The notes under the pieces were generated by a model. It saw nothing but the letters and a program-made list of their open reading frames with translations. It was not told the DNA's origin and ran no database searches. From positions 310,001 through 374,000 of the forward strand of contig JABMLP010000008.1 in the NCBI GenBank assembly GCA_013176395.1: a stretch of 64,000 nt of DNA, written 5' to 3'. The position numbers and the translations under genes are program-made. Positions 9,944-22,881 of the stretch are shown piece by piece. How positions within the stretch are numbered: the stretch's first letter is position 1; each line of letters starts with the position of its first letter. Source of the DNA: Venturia oleaginea (taxonomy: Eukaryota; Ascomycota; Dothideomycetes; Venturiales; Venturiaceae).

Positions 9944-11405
9944 ATGACGGAGAACAAGGCAAAGTACAGGACGGAGATCCAGCAGGTACGCTCAGATATT
10001 TCTTCGGGCTCGTCTAATCTTCATTCCCATTATACTTTCCCGGCTCCGGATCTTATAGTCATGATCCAGCATCAGGACTGGTCCTCTAAACCGCAGCACT
10101 CTTCGAAAGTCTTCAGACATAGCCAAGTTATCGGGGACGCTTCCATGTTACATATTCCCCCACTTCACTTTGGCCGAACCACAATCGCAGAAATCGTCCT
10201 TCTATCGAATTTTAACCTTATTAACAACACTCGCTACTTCACCAACCAACCCCTCCGATGTCTCAAGACCGATTGAAATGCCCACCCTCACACAAGAACA
10301 AGCCGACAGCATTCTCGCAGATGGAGACGGAAAACTCTTATGTGCTGACGATGTCCAACAGATGATGTTCGTCTCTGGTGAGACCGTCGAACCAACACCA
10401 GAAACCACCATGCTCGTTGAACAGATAGTACAACACCAAGTGATGGAAATGGTAAATACATTGAGCTGCTTGTTCTCAAACAGTGAAGCTAACATCACGC
10501 CTAGTTGCGAGATTGTACCGCGCTGGCCACGCGGCGAGGCAGTCGAAGCATCTCCACAGACGACCTCATGATGCTCATCCGACACGACAAGCTGAAGCTA
10601 GGCCGTCTGCGCCATTTTCTTCAATGGAAAGACGTTCGAAAAAATGTCAAGGATGCGGACAAGGATAAAGATGGGGACGCTGGCGCCGATGTTGCAGGAG
10701 GCGATGAAGCGCAAGGTGCCGCAGGAGGTAACGCCGTAGGACCCGTCGCCATTGACCCCAAGAAAAACAAAAAGGCACGTATCGATTTGGTATGGGACGT
10801 ACCTTCCTACTTCTCCGAACAAGTTCCTCCACGTGACGACGAGGAAGACGAAGAGGAGGAAGAGATGAACCTAGCAACCATGCAACGTCTCAGATATGCC
10901 GATGAGCGTACAAAAGACATGTCAAAAGAAGATTATATGCATTGGGCCGAATGTCGACAAGCCTCATTCACCTTCAGGAAAGGCCGTCGATTTCGTGATT
11001 GGGCTGGTTTTGGAGTCATCACCGACGCGAAACCAAATGACGATATCATCGACATCCTTGGATTCTTGACCTTTGAGATTGTGCAGAACCTTACGGAAGC
11101 GGCGCTGAAAGCGAAGGAGGCAGAAGAAGCGTGGAAGAAGAGGAACGGCGCTGCGGATGACAAGGGGGGAAAGAATAAGAAGAGGAAGAGGGAGCCTGGT
11201 CTATTCGATTGGCCTGATGAGGAGAAAGAACCTGTCAAGCCGGAACATATCAGGGAAGCTTGGAGAAGATTACAGACACCGCCAAACAAGAACAGGGCTC
11301 TTGCGAACTTCTCAAGAAGAGTAAACAAGAAGCAATTGAGATTGGTAAGCTTGCACATTGTAAATTTATGGGAGCTAGGAAAACTAACAACATTCACAGA
11401 TATAA
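9944..11405 (+). CDS. SPT3: SAGA subunit Spt3 (histone-fold, TBP-interacting)
   Basis: Spt3 helps SAGA deliver TBP to promoters. Exons: 9944-9985, 10362-10451, 10505-11344 and 11400-11405, giving 325 residues. Exon 1 encodes MTENKAKYRTEIQQ and splices to MMFVSGETVEPTPETTMLVE, then LRDCTALATRRGSRSISTDD and LMMLIRHDKLKLGRL, the N-terminal histone fold. An acidic linker (DDEEDEEEEEMN) separates it from the second histone-fold-like half: YMHWAECRQASFTFRKGRRF, DWAGFGVITDAKPNDDIIDI, LGFLTFEIVQNLTEAALKAK. The last intron (11345-11399) leaves a two-codon terminal exon (Ile, stop); a C-terminal LI is also what I recall for other Spt3 proteins. The first intron is long (376 bp) and holds an in-frame alternative start at 10278 (see findings). 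Confidence 0.9.
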
Positions 11406-11846
11406 TTTTGCTTCGCATGACGGCGGGAGGAAGCCAGATGGGAATTGGATTTGTGTCTTGTATACTATGGAACAGGGGCGTTTTGCAGGGTTGAACGCAT
11501 GATTGAGTGAGACCCACGAACACGAACATGAACTTTCCAATTGAACAGTACTCAGGAGTATGAAGTATCAACAGGGCTTTAGAACCAGCTGCAAGAAATT
11601 GGACACAGCTCTTCTTTAGGCGGCATAGCGGCGTGCATGTTTAATTCTCCATAGTAGTAGACATCCACGATTAGCCTTCAATATACGCGCCTAAATTTCG
11701 AATTAAAGCTTCTCAATCCAAAGATGATCGATTCTGAATCCGAAAGCTATATTTCAAGACAAATAATGTAAAGCACGTGATATGTAACTGCTTCTGAATG
11801 TCCGATTGGAATATCTTCACTCTCCAACTCCACAACCCTCTCCACC
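11406..11846. other. Intergenic region between SPT3 and the RED-family gene
   Basis: It holds the SPT3 3' end and the promoter of the following plus-strand gene. No other feature is visible. Confidence 0.5.
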
Positions 11847-13432
11847 ATGAACAACGAACAGTTCCGAAAACTCATCGCCTCCAATTCCTCTACGCCCAAA
11901 AATGGCACCTCCGCCACCCCAAAGCCGGGCAGTGCAACGCCTGCGCTCGGCTCGCGCCTCAAATCGAGTATCCCCATGACCCCACGCTCGCTCGGCGGCA
12001 GTAAAGGCGGCGTAGACTTCCGCAAACAACTAGCTGAACAAAATGCTGGGTCAGAAAAGACGAGGAGGTTTAGGACTGCGGCGCCAAAAGGCAGCAGACT
12101 TGCTGAAGGGTATGTGGATCGGACGAGGGAGAGGGTTGATGCGGAGGAAGATGAGAAGGCGAAGAGAATCAAGGCGCTTGAGGAGCAGATGAAGTTGGGA
12201 CAGATTAGTGAGGCCATCTTCTTGAAGGCGAGGGATGCTATTACTGGGGGTGATGTGTCGAATACGCATCTTGTGAAGGGTCTGGATTTCAAACTACTTG
12301 AGAGGGTGAGGAGGGGCGAGGATGTGCTATCTGCTAAGGTGAAAGAGGACGAGGAGAAAGAAGGAGAAGCGGCCAAGGACCTGGATGATGAGTTCGAGGA
12401 ATTAGACACGAATTTGGAGGTCGCCCCGGTGGTTAGGGAGAAGGTCGAGAAAAAGGGCGAGATGGCACCACCGCCTGTTGCTGGGCAGAAGAGGACGAGA
12501 GATCAGATATTGGCGGAATTGAAGGCACAACGGAAAGCTGCGGCGCAGGCGAAAGCTGAGGCTATGGCGCCGAAGCTTGGGAAGGGATTTAAGAAGATTG
12601 GAGGTCCTGAAGAACCGCGGATCGAGGTCGATGCGAAGGGCAGAGAGATTCTGATCACAGTTGATGCGGAGGGAAACAACAAGCGAAGGGTACGGAAAGC
12701 ACCGAAGCAGGAGCAAGAGCTAATACCGGACAAAGATGCGGGAATTCTTGGGGCAGATATTGTGGTTCCTGAAGCACTACCGCCTCCGCCAAACAGTGAC
12801 GATGACGTGGACATTTTTGAAGACGCAGGCCACGACTTCAACCCTCTGGATAATCTAGGCTCAGATTCAGAAGAAGAAGCCTCAGACTCAAAACAGAAAC
12901 CCAAACCATCCGCCGAATCAGACGAAGAAGGCGAAGTACCCTCATGCTCAAGTTCATCCAAACCTACAGCAGACAAACCCACAGCAACCACAGCCCCTCG
13001 GAACTACTTCAACGACGACCCCTCAACCCTCTCCGTCCTCTCCAACCTCAAAAACGACCTCACTGACCCCGCCGTGCTCGCTGCCCTTGCCAAATCCCGC
13101 AATCTAGACCCCACAAAACTATCCTCAGAAACAGAAGAAGAAGCCGCCCGCCGAAAACGACACGCGGCAATGATCAATCGCGACGACCGAGACATGGAAG
13201 ATATGGACATGGGATTTGGCAGTTCGAGATTCGATGATGCCGAGGAGATGGCTGGGGAGGGGGAGAGGGTGAAGTTGAGTAAATGGAAGGGATTGGTGAG
13301 GATGATGGGGATGAGGAGGGTGATGGTGGTGGGGGGGCTAAGAAGAAGAGGAAGAGAGGCGGTGGGAAGAGGAAGGGGGATAAGAATGATGCGGGGGATG
13401 TTTTGAAGGTTATGGAGAGGCGGAAGAGGTGA
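11847..13432 (+). CDS. RED/IK-family splicing factor (N-terminal RED domain), frame change near the 3' end
   Basis: RED (IK; Smu-2) is a spliceosomal B-complex protein partnered with Smu1. The protein opens MNNEQFRKLIASNSST and has the RED domain signatures GGVDFRKQLAEQNA, SRLAEGYVDRTRERV, KRIKALEEQMKLGQI and THLVKGLDFKLLERVR within residues 50-160. Acidic and basic low-complexity segments follow, then DDRDMEDMDMGF at about residue 450. The first frame stays open to 13406 but ends in an unnatural Arg/Met/Gly string. A shifted frame continues as EDDGDEEGDGGGGAKKKRKR and KGDKNDAGDVLKVMERRKR to 13432, a far better tail. Either a 47-bp intron at 13296-13342 (GTGAGG...CTAAG, no good branch site) or a one-base loss in the G run near 13289-13291 joins the two. 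The spliced version gives 512 residues. Confidence 0.85.
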
Positions 13433-14579
13433 TTTGCTTCCCTCGTCATGCGTGTGTATTGATACCCTTGAGAATTTTGAGATTGAGAATTCATTTCTTC
13501 AATGGTGGTCTTTGGTGTACTGATTCTGTCTTCTAACCTTTTTTAACTGCCTGCGACTGGCAGGGTATATTTGGTCCATCGTGACGGAGAGTTCTTTGAG
13601 ATGGCGATGTGTGATTGCTGGTGAATGAAATATGTATTCAATGTACATGCAAAAACAGTATTCATATGGACAGGAAGAACTGATAGGATAGGTTAGCAGT
13701 GCCATAATCCAAAGAACTTTTGTCGATATCGAGAATGCGGAGACGATAGTCCAGCAGGAACAAGTGCTTGGTACCTCGCACACACAGCAGGTCTTTTGAT
13801 AATGTGTACTCGCGTTGTGTAATAGTACTCCCGGCGGCTAAGAGTAAGGATGTCTGACAAGACATGCAGCAAGATATCGAATTATATGAACACAGTCTTG
13901 ATCAACAATGACTTCTCTTCCTCTCTCCAATTTGTCAACGGCCGATACCTCTCTTCACAACAAATGATACCGCGAATAAACACGCAGATATATATACAAT
14001 CTTGCTCATTCCTCTCAATATCTTCCATTCCACAAAGAAAGCACCAGCTTTTCTCAGGTCTTCACCAAACACCACTATGAATGACCGACAACATCAATAA
14101 CCCATCGATCCAAAACGATGAAGGCCCCCAAACTACAATCAATACCTCCCCCCCGCCCCCCTAAGCACGCAGAAGAAAAAGAGAAGATCGCCCGAATCTC
14201 CTAATCATTAAGAAAATTGCAATCGCTTGAACGCTGTTAGGATGGATACAGATAAAGGCCACAAGAAAAAAAAATGATGCCCAAAACAATGTTGGAAAAA
14301 AACCTAGAAAGGGACTGTGAATGAGGTTGGTGATCCCAGCGTTGCCATGTTCGCCAGGGGACCGGGTATTGTGTATGCTGCCATCCTTTTTGCTCCTCAT
14401 TTTTCGAGAAGAATAAACCTGTTTCTCAGGTTCGTTGATCCCTTGCGGTGATGACAATAGAAGATGTTGGCAATGGTGGTGCTACAATGTTGTCTATAGT
14501 CATGAAGTTGTTGATGACACAAAAAAATTCGTGAAATTGTGGTGCTGTTGTTGTTGTAGCGAGTGATGTGATGCGATGG
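13433..14579. other. Convergent intergenic region, 1.15 kb
   Basis: The region between the RED-family gene (+) and VAC7 (-) contains only unsupported short ORFs and homopolymer-rich stretches (C/A runs near 14150-14165, A runs near 14270). No RNA gene is recognised. Confidence 0.5.
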
Positions 14580-17500
14580 TTACCATTTCAACAGAGCTTG
14601 CGGAAGCGCCGATCTGACTCGACTTGCGAAGCCGTGCCTTGGTACTATAGTCGAGGACTTCTCCGATTGAGTCGTTGCCGAGACTGTGCGTTTGCGGTAT
14701 CGATCGAGAGATCTAGAAATTTTGACGATGCCATCCTCTAAGTCCACTGGTAGGTGTTCTTCATCTTCTGGGTGGATTGTGACTTCATCGCTGACAGCTA
14801 CTGCATAGGAGTGGCCACCGAGTGGAATGTTATATTTAAGTGATCCTCGAACAATGAGATCGAAAGGGTGAAGCAACACACGCTCCCAACGCGCTGTGCC
14901 ACCCAGCTCAGTGCTGTTTCCTGGCTTCAGCAGGCGTAACGAAGCAGTAGATACGTGCTTATGTTTCTTCCAAAAGGAGCCATCAAAGGAAAGAGGAGTT
15001 TCGAGTTTGTATATGCGACCAAGAACCATGGTTGGTCTAATGCCTTCACGGTCCTCCGCGTCGCCAGGCTCAGGGAATGGGTTCCAAGGCTCCGTGTCTT
15101 TCGGTTCCCGATCCCACCAGCTCTCCCCTTTCACTTCATCGGAAGGTTTCGTGCTAATCCTGTTCCTTCTCCTCGCATTTGGTTCCAATGGCGGCATTGA
15201 CTCGTCGCCATGCTCCCGCCACCATCTCTCCGATCCCACATACTTACTTCTGGCGAAAACGCTGAAGTCGGTATCCGCAATCATAATAGGTAATAGGTTG
15301 GGATTTTCAGCTTCAACCACGATGTCAAACATGAGTTCCTGCTCGCTGGCAAGAACAGCTTGAATCTCAACCATGCGAACATTCGACAGAGGAGTGCTGA
15401 TGGCGAACAAGAACGCCACCACCCCGAAGATCATGAGTAATATCATAACAATCATGACGATACAGCCAGCAAATCTGCGAAGAAGACTCTTCTCTCCACT
15501 AGGGTAGTGGTCGAGGTATTGAAGTGGCCGCGATGTTTGTAATGGAGACGATCTCTTTGTTCCGCGTGGTGTTCGAACAGTGCCTGTTCCAATCAATAGT
15601 GTTCTTTCGTCATCTCCTCCTTCGCCTTCGGCATCATAAGAGGTGTAGCTAGTCTCTCGTCTGCCAGTCCCATTTGCCGCTTGCAAATGTCTATTGTTCA
15701 GCCTAGGAACTTGTCGTGGTAGGCCAGTCAACGACGGCACTTTACTAAGGTGATTGTTGAAAACGCCATTGTCTTCGTCCAAAATGGAGGTGTGACCTGT
15801 ACCATTTCTCCCAGGCCTTGAGAGGTGGTGATGGTGGACGCTGCTGCTACCACCTCGAGCCGTGGATGCACGTATAGTTCCTCCGCGGTCGACAGACTCC
15901 TCGTCGCCAGAATTGTATGCGTTCGTGAACTTCATGCTGCGGGTTTTTTGCGATGACAGAACACTTTGGTTTAGTCGAAGAAGGCCACGCTGGTCTGTAT
16001 TGCTTATCGCAGATGCCCCGCTCGGTGTGCGACTATGATGGCGACTACGGCGCGCCGGAGGTGGCTCGGGTGGATTCGACTCGTACACGAATGTCTCATC
16101 CGAATCGTCGGAAGTTGCGTCCTCCATGGCATTTTTGACACGATCTTCGAATATGTCCGCGCGTGTGGAGGCTTTAGAAAGTCGCGAATTAGTACTGAGA
16201 ACCGAGGAAGAACCCAGGTGTCTGAGCAAGCGGGCTGGCGCTTGAGCAGCTTGGCTCATAGCAGGATAATTCAGAGCCGCCATCAATCTTCAAACAATGA
16301 ACAGAGTTCAAACAAACGCTCAGTGTTGATGAACCCAGCCATGGCTACGTTCATCAACGATTCTGACATTGGTGTTCGATATCCGTATGATCAAAATGGG
16401 ATAGCAAGCACCACTGAAAATGTTGAAATGTTGATGAAAACAGGAACGCTAAAAAAGTACATACCAGATGTGTTATTAAGGGACGGACCTTTGCGAGAAG
16501 CCTTCTTTCTTCCTTTGCTAGGTCGGATTGTATCACTGCTAGCTTTTGTGCGCAGAGTGCCACCATGCTCGATGCGTCCAGATGCGATACGGTCTGTTGG
16601 TGGGCCAAGAGTACCCTGCGGAATGGAACTGATGGTTTCGGTCTCGACTGTCATGTTTTGGGCCGAAGCTTCTGCTTTGGGTCTCAGACTGCTCAAAGAT
16701 GCCCTATGCATAACAGCTTTGGCACGTGGTGTAGTGTCGAGGTCCTGCTCTTCTGCATCCTTGTCCTGTCGATCGTGTTTCTTTTCGGCCCCTGTATCGC
16801 TACCACTATCGCCCCTTGAGACGCTTGCCTTCCCTTTCTGTGGTGTTACCGTGCCGGAAGTACTTCCGTGGTCGTCTTCAGATAGTGCATCGATGAAAGG
16901 GGATTCAGCGCTGCTGTGATCGTCAGTATTGCCATGGCTCGACCACAGGGAGGTTTCCGTGGGGGAGCGGCCATGACCAGGCGCGTACCTGATTCCGTTG
17001 GTAGGGGGATCTCCGGGTGTGGTCGGCGCACTAGACTCTTGCACTGTCTCCAAGGTTGGCGCGCCACTCGCTCCCCGGCTCGGCGCTTTTCCAGCAGATG
17101 CTCCAGCGCGAGCGTCAGGCTCTTCTGAGGTCTCCGTCGGTTTTGGCAGAGGTGGACAATATGGTGAAGTGGGCGTTGAATTTTGAACAATGATGTTCGG
17201 GGTGGTCATTGAAATTTCGGGTTTTCTTTGAGTGCGCAAAGAATTTCTCCGTGACGAAGATGGGGGAGGCGATCTAAGTCTCGGTGACAGAGGCCAGGTG
17301 GGAGTGTTCTCCCCAGATCCCGTAGCAGCGGCTTGGGCTCTCGAGACTCTGGGTAGCTTGGATGTAGATGATATAGTTGTGGATGACGGATCGAAAGTTG
17401 GTGCTGTTGGGAGCTGCGGTGTGCTGGCAGCAGAGAGGGCGCGTTGTATGGCAGCAGCAGAAGGAACAGTGCCGCTGTGGCCTGTAATGCTCGCAGGTCT

Positions 17501-17785
17501 ATGTGGGCTCACATCGTGCGAGTCTTTTCGAGATCGCATACCGGACGACGCGGCGCTAGAAATGGGTTGTTGCCTGAAAGGATGGCCAGCAGGGGAGGAG
17601 TCTCGCGACGACCGTGGTGAGGCAGCAGTCGAGGGGGATCGTGAGACGGCGAGCGAGTGAGTGGCAGAAAAGGTACCTGTCGATCTGTTGCTGGTTGGGA
17701 TGGTAGGTCTGGTGTTTGGATTGTTGCTATTGTTGTCCTCGGCCTCACGGCCTAGGGAGCCGGTGGTCGCAAGGCTTTCAGTCAT
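14580..17785 (-). CDS. VAC7: Vac7-like regulator of PtdIns(3,5)P2 synthesis at the vacuole
   Basis: Vac7 activates the Fab1 lipid kinase complex and so controls vacuole inheritance and size. Two exons, 16465-17785 and 14580-16249, with an intron 16250-16464 (GTATGT donor; CCAAG acceptor inferred from frame) give 996 residues. Exon 1 is Ser/Thr/Pro-rich and disordered, ending in the conserved GGTLRTKASSDTIRPSKGRK. Exon 2 carries ADIFEDRVKNAMEDATSDDS, DETFVYESNPPEPPPARR, MKFTNAYNSGDEESVD and DDERTLLIGTG, then one membrane helix (CIVMIVMILLMIFGVVAFLF), followed by a luminal domain with ASEQELMFDIVVEAENPNLL. This matches fungal Vac7 order throughout. The open frame reaches 17902 but the first ATG is at 17785. 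Confidence 0.88.
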
Positions 17786-19458
17786 TGTGACTTTCTCAGC
17801 AGCAGCTGTATGGACGTCCTGGTCGTCTCCGCTCTCATGGCAGTGTACACGTAGGAGTTGGCGGGATTGGGGGTTTCGTGCATGTGTCGGGTAACTGGTC
17901 AATCAATGACGAACAGCTGAGTCGAGAGTGGGACCACCGACGGCAAACAACTAATAATGGCTCGTTTTTGCGTCGGTTGCTGAGGTATGTTTCTGGACGG
18001 CAGGAGGAGCTCAACGGGGCAGTGGGTAATTGGAGAGAGGGTTATGCTGATTCAATTGTATGCAAAGGTACTAAGGGAGCAAAGGGAGTAGAGCACTCTC
18101 GGTTGTTGGCAGAGGTCGTCGATCCAACATTTCCCCATGCCCATCTCATCCCACGCCATTCCAAACATGCGTAAAGCTTACTACTACGACGCACATTCAA
18201 GACCAATGCGGGCCCTCTCTGCTCTCCCACGACTGTCAGACGACGTGTCGACAGTCACCTCCGACACCTCCTCGGTTCTCACTCATGTCCTACAAAAAGC
18301 AGTGCGCAAAAGGATGGGACAACCGCCAAGTCCCGGCCGGACTCCTAGCTAGGCAGCAGAATTCCATCACATCGGGACCCGGCTTTTCGATGAAGGCGAG
18401 AGCGGCAAAAGGTACTAGTAAGACAACGACACCGTGACCGTGACCTCGGGCGAAGACCACAAGGCACAAGTCATTCAGTCCCCATAGTCATCAGCCTGAC
18501 ATGCAGCCAGCGATGGCATGTGAGGTGCACCTCAAGATTCCTAATTACTCGTTCCTACTCGAGTAACAACGTGTCAACCCCTCGACAACCTGCGTTCGCG
18601 CGAGTTCAATTGGGTAATGCAGTTCGATATGATATTGATGACATCCTGGCAGCCAGAAACTTAAGCACTACGCACTCAGGACAGTACTGCTGGGTAAAGG
18701 AGTTGCAAAGTTGAGAGGAATAGGTCGACGCTTAACAGCTGTATTACCTGCACGTGGAAGATGGAAGAATCATACCACCAACAAACTTTATTCTCGCTTC
18801 TCTCTAGCTAGCGCAGTACCAGAGACGGGAGTCGTTTTACATACAATCCAGTCGCAGTATTTTCCGTTCACCGACAGGAGGACAAGGAGTCCAGCGCATC
18901 GCATCCATTGCGCTACCCGGAGTCCGTCCCACTTCCACCCATTCATCTCTATCCTATACCGCAATCCCTCCATACGCAGACGCAGAGAGTCCGTCCTCTT
19001 CCGCGCCGCCAGTAAAATTCATAATCGGTCGTGAAAAAAGCCAGCACAATCCCCGTAAACGCCAGTGTCCATGCACGTATCCCAATGCCCATATCCATCC
19101 GCGCCGCCCGTGCAAAAAATTGCTGTAGAGGGTAATAAAGTACAAGAGAGAAGATGGATGCTCGCTAAGGATGACAAAACAATCCCGTCTTGACTCTTTG
19201 AGAGAAGAGTTTGAAAAGTAGAAAGTAATGCTGCGCAATGCAAAACAATGAGTAGAAAAAAACTGGTTGGCTGACAGAATGTCCATCGCGCAAACAGTTG
19301 GTGCCAAAATATGTGTGGGCGCTGAGACCCAGAAATCGACATGAAAAACGAATGATCTTCCAAGAAAGTGCCGCGAAATGCTGTGAAGAACGCTACCAAG
19401 TATAGCCAAGTCGTATCGTGAAAAGCAAAACTGTCGAAAGTAGAAATGTGTAGTGGTC
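17786..19458. other. Intergenic region between VAC7 and WEE1, 1.7 kb
   Basis: This holds the VAC7 promoter and 5' UTR and the WEE1 3' UTR; both genes are on the minus strand. Scattered short ORFs have no family resemblance or consistent codon character. No tRNA or repeat was found. Confidence 0.5.
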
Positions 19459-22400
19459 TCAAACATCGGTCATGTCCACATCTTGCTCGTGATTGAGAAC
19501 ATCATCTGCGGGTCCCCAAGTTCCCTCAAAGATGGTCGCGCCCGATCGCCGACGCTCTTGTACCCACTGGACACCTTTGAGGTTGTAGACCCGGTCGATG
19601 GTGGGTCTGGCATCCGGGTTCTGAGAAATCATCCACAAGACAACTGGGTCGAGCGCCTGGCTGTCCTCAGGATCAACCATGAAACTCGGAGGAGTGACAA
19701 GGCTGTGCACCGGGCGTACTGGCTCAACCCGATCAAGGAAGTTATAGATTTCTGATGTGCCTTTGGATGGGGTGATCGGCGCCCCCGAATCATCGCGTTC
19801 CAGAGTGTTGTCAGAGCTGAAAGTGAGACTGGGCAGCTCACTGAGGTCGCCGTGGCGGAGCCGCTGCCAAGAAGTGCCGTTGTCCGGTAGTACAACATTG
19901 CCCGCCATCTCGATCATGATCATGCCAAGGGCATAGACGTCCGCTGGCTTGTCATACCGACCAGACAAGACTTCGGGTGCAATGTACTCGCGATCACCTT
20001 CACCCTCGATGCCTCGAGGTGCAGGCCACTCGCTGGCCAGACCGAAGTCACCAATCTTGAGAACACCTGAGAAATCGATGAAGATATTTGCAGGCTTAAG
20101 ATCAAGATGCACAAAGTTGTGATCATGAATATGCTTAACGCCCTATTATCTTGTTAGTGGTTGCGAAAGAGGAGATAATTTTGAGATAAAACTTACCAAG
20201 GACAGCTCCAGGAGAATCTTCCAGATCCTAAAGTCATCAAGTCGACCCTTGTTACCGGCCCGGGTGAGGAAATCTTTCAAATTGCCGTCCTCGCAAAACT
20301 CAGTCTGAATGTATAGGAAGTTTTTGGCCTCCCATGAATCGACGCATTCAATGACGTGATCGTTACCTCGAAGAACTTTGAGAATATTCACTTCCTTCAT
20401 CTTTCTTTCTCGATCTTTGGGTCCAGTGATAGGCTGTTTCGTTTTCTTCACCGCCCAAACACCTCCGACGGATGGTGAGCGGTGTGGTGCGAGTGGGTTG
20501 CTCACTGGCTTCTCCACACGATACACCCGGGAGAATTCTCCAGTGCCGTACAATGTGACGCTACCAAACCGTGCTGTCAAACTCGTATCCACATCGTTGT
20601 TGGTGACGCCGGCACCAGGCTTTCCAAATTGAAACATGTATTCTCGTGGTGCCGTCGGCGTAGCTGGCGGGAACGACGAAGTGCTGCTAGCAAACGAGCT
20701 GTTGAAAGAGCTGCCAAATGCTGGAAAGCCTAGTCGATTTTGACCAGCCGAAATCGAGAGATTGCTGGATTCTGGTGGCGTGAAATGTTCGATCGGCGTG
20801 TGAGGTGAAGACCGACCATCATCCATCGAAGCTGCAAACGGCTTGTCAACTAAATTCATTTTGGAGGTTGAGAACACGACTTGGCGAACATCGCCTCTAT
20901 CTCTGGGAGTGGCAGCCTTGCGTTTGAGCAGACTTGACGTAGTTCGTGGAAGGCAAGGAGACCTCGAAGGGGTAGTGATGAATGGGTATGTATGCCGTGA
21001 CGGTATTGGTGAGTCACAGACACCTTCCTCCTCATCCTCGCTATCTGAAGATAAATCTAAAAATGACTTACTTCTCATGATATCCTTGGGAGTAGGAATA
21101 TCGACAGCGGTGGGAGCGACAAAGTTGTCTGGAGCAAGTGATGGGCGGCGTCCAAGAAGGCTGCTTCGAAGACTGTTCTCCTTGCGGCTTCCTCCAGCAG
21201 GCTTCGTTGGAGTGGGTGGCAGCTCATCGCTCGACTGGCTGTCATGCTGTCCACTTGGGGAGTTCGCATTGTCGTCTCCGTCGACACTCGCAAAGCTGCT
21301 GCGGCGATTTGGGGTGCGTTCTGCAAAAGGTGCGAAGCCACCACGGCTGTTCTTTCCGAAAATCTCAGGCGTGCTCACGTGCCCAACAAACGGTGAGGCT
21401 GGAGTCCCAAAATTTAGCGCTGGTCCCACAATGCGTCTCACCGCGTGCGAATTCGTGGGTGTTCCTGGAGGAAATGATGCTCGCTTGGATGGAGTGTCAG
21501 GCATCTGAAACTCGTGTGCGGGCTCATCAACATCGCGTCGATGTCTCTTGGAGATGAGACCCGTAGACATGAAGGCAGCTGGGAGAGGCTTCGCATACTT
21601 GAAGCTATCTGGCGTCTCGAACGAGTTCTGCGAGGACTCCTGTGTATCATGGTGCAAAGTAGCACCGAGTGGCAGCGATCGTGCAAACACTGGCTGGAAC
21701 ACTGGCGCTGTTGGCGGCACGGCTCGTCGTGGTGGCACAGGCTCTCGTGGAGTATCGCTGTGTAGACTCGATCCCGATGATGATGAAGGAGTCAATGTCT
21801 GCGACAATGGGTGCGGTTGCTGTTGCTGTCCACTAAGACGATGAGGCAAGCTCTGTCGTGGCTGAAATAGTGGTTGCACTGGCGTGGGCGGTGAAGCGCC
21901 TGGCATTACAAAGCTGTCCAAAGACTGTCTATTCCGCGTCTTCGGGGCCGGCGACGCAAATATCGTAGACTGGCTGGGCTTGGGAAGCTGGCGGTGCTGC
22001 AAGGCCTTGCGCAAAGATGACGTCCGCTTTGGACCTGGAGACGCGAATGGCGAGTCCGTGGACTCTTTCTCTGCGCCCATACCACTCATTTCTGTTTCAT
22101 TGCTTACACTTTGACAGAAGATGTCAAGGTCTGAGCCGAGTGACCCGCCGTGGATACTTCTTCTCTTGGCAGGGCTTCCAAAATTTGGTTGGTCAAGATT
22201 GATGCGGCCCTCAACTCGCTTGAGTGGACTTGAGCGTACCGGATATCGCTTTTCTTGTTGCAATGTGTTGGAGTCTTGCTCTGATTTGCCGAATTGGAAT
22301 CGAATTGGGCCGTCGTTGTAGTCGAGTCGAAGTGATGTGGGCTTCATTCCAGAGTCGGGGTATAAAGGGCCCAGAGTACCTGGCCGGTCGGATGTTGTAG

Positions 22401-22881
22401 GCACGTTCTCGTCACCAGACGTGCGACGTGAATGCGAAGGCGAAGTGTTGCCTTGATTCGAGCTATCACTCAACACACGACGCATCGGGCTTCGTGATGT
22501 ATTGTTGGCAATTCGCGGGGACGAGCGGAAAGGCGCGACGCGACGGAGCGTAAATCTCTTTGATTTTGGAGGAGGTGTTTGGTCTGGCGCAAATGAGGAC
22601 CAGTTTGGCGCACCTAGGTTGTAATCGCGTGCTGGTTGTGGGCTGACTGCGCGTGCTACTTCCAGAGGTGAGAGCGGCGAGCGGGGTGATTCGTGAGGCG
22701 TGGTGGTCGTGTGAAGTTGGAAGCGCGATGGTTTGGACGGTGAGCGCGATAATGATCTCCTCAGCTTCTGGAAAGAGTCGACATGATATAGATGCGAGTG
22801 TGTTGGTGAAGGAAGATGGAGAGTACCACCTTCGCTGTGTGGGGAACAGGACCAATCCATTGTACTGAGTGTTGTCGGCAT
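19459..22881 (-). CDS. WEE1: Wee1/Swe1 family cell-cycle inhibitory kinase
   Basis: Wee1 phosphorylates the CDK inhibitory tyrosine and delays mitosis. Exons 20197-22881 and 19459-20142, intron 20143-20196 (GTAAGT...AATAG), total 1122 residues. The first 770 or so residues are disordered and very rich in S/TP sites (SRSPSKPSRF, GNTSPSHSR, DTPSKRASFPPGTP), fitting CDK and other kinase control. The kinase domain has the glycine loop LYGTGEFSRVYRVEKP (about residue 780), catalytic Lys in VWAVKKTKQP, ECVDSWEAKNFLYIQTEFCE, and the Wee1-type catalytic loop VHLDLKPANIFID with Leu in place of the usual HRD Arg, made across the splice. DFGLA, DREYIAPEVLSGRYDKPADV and NPDARPTIDRVY follow. HLDLKP and the EFCE hinge favour Wee1 over other families. 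Confidence 0.93.

Noticed and set aside
20843..21508. Long plus-strand ORF of 221 codons inside WEE1
   Set aside because: It is antisense to the disordered Ser/Pro-rich part of WEE1. The composition is a shadow of that bias, and it has no recognisable content.
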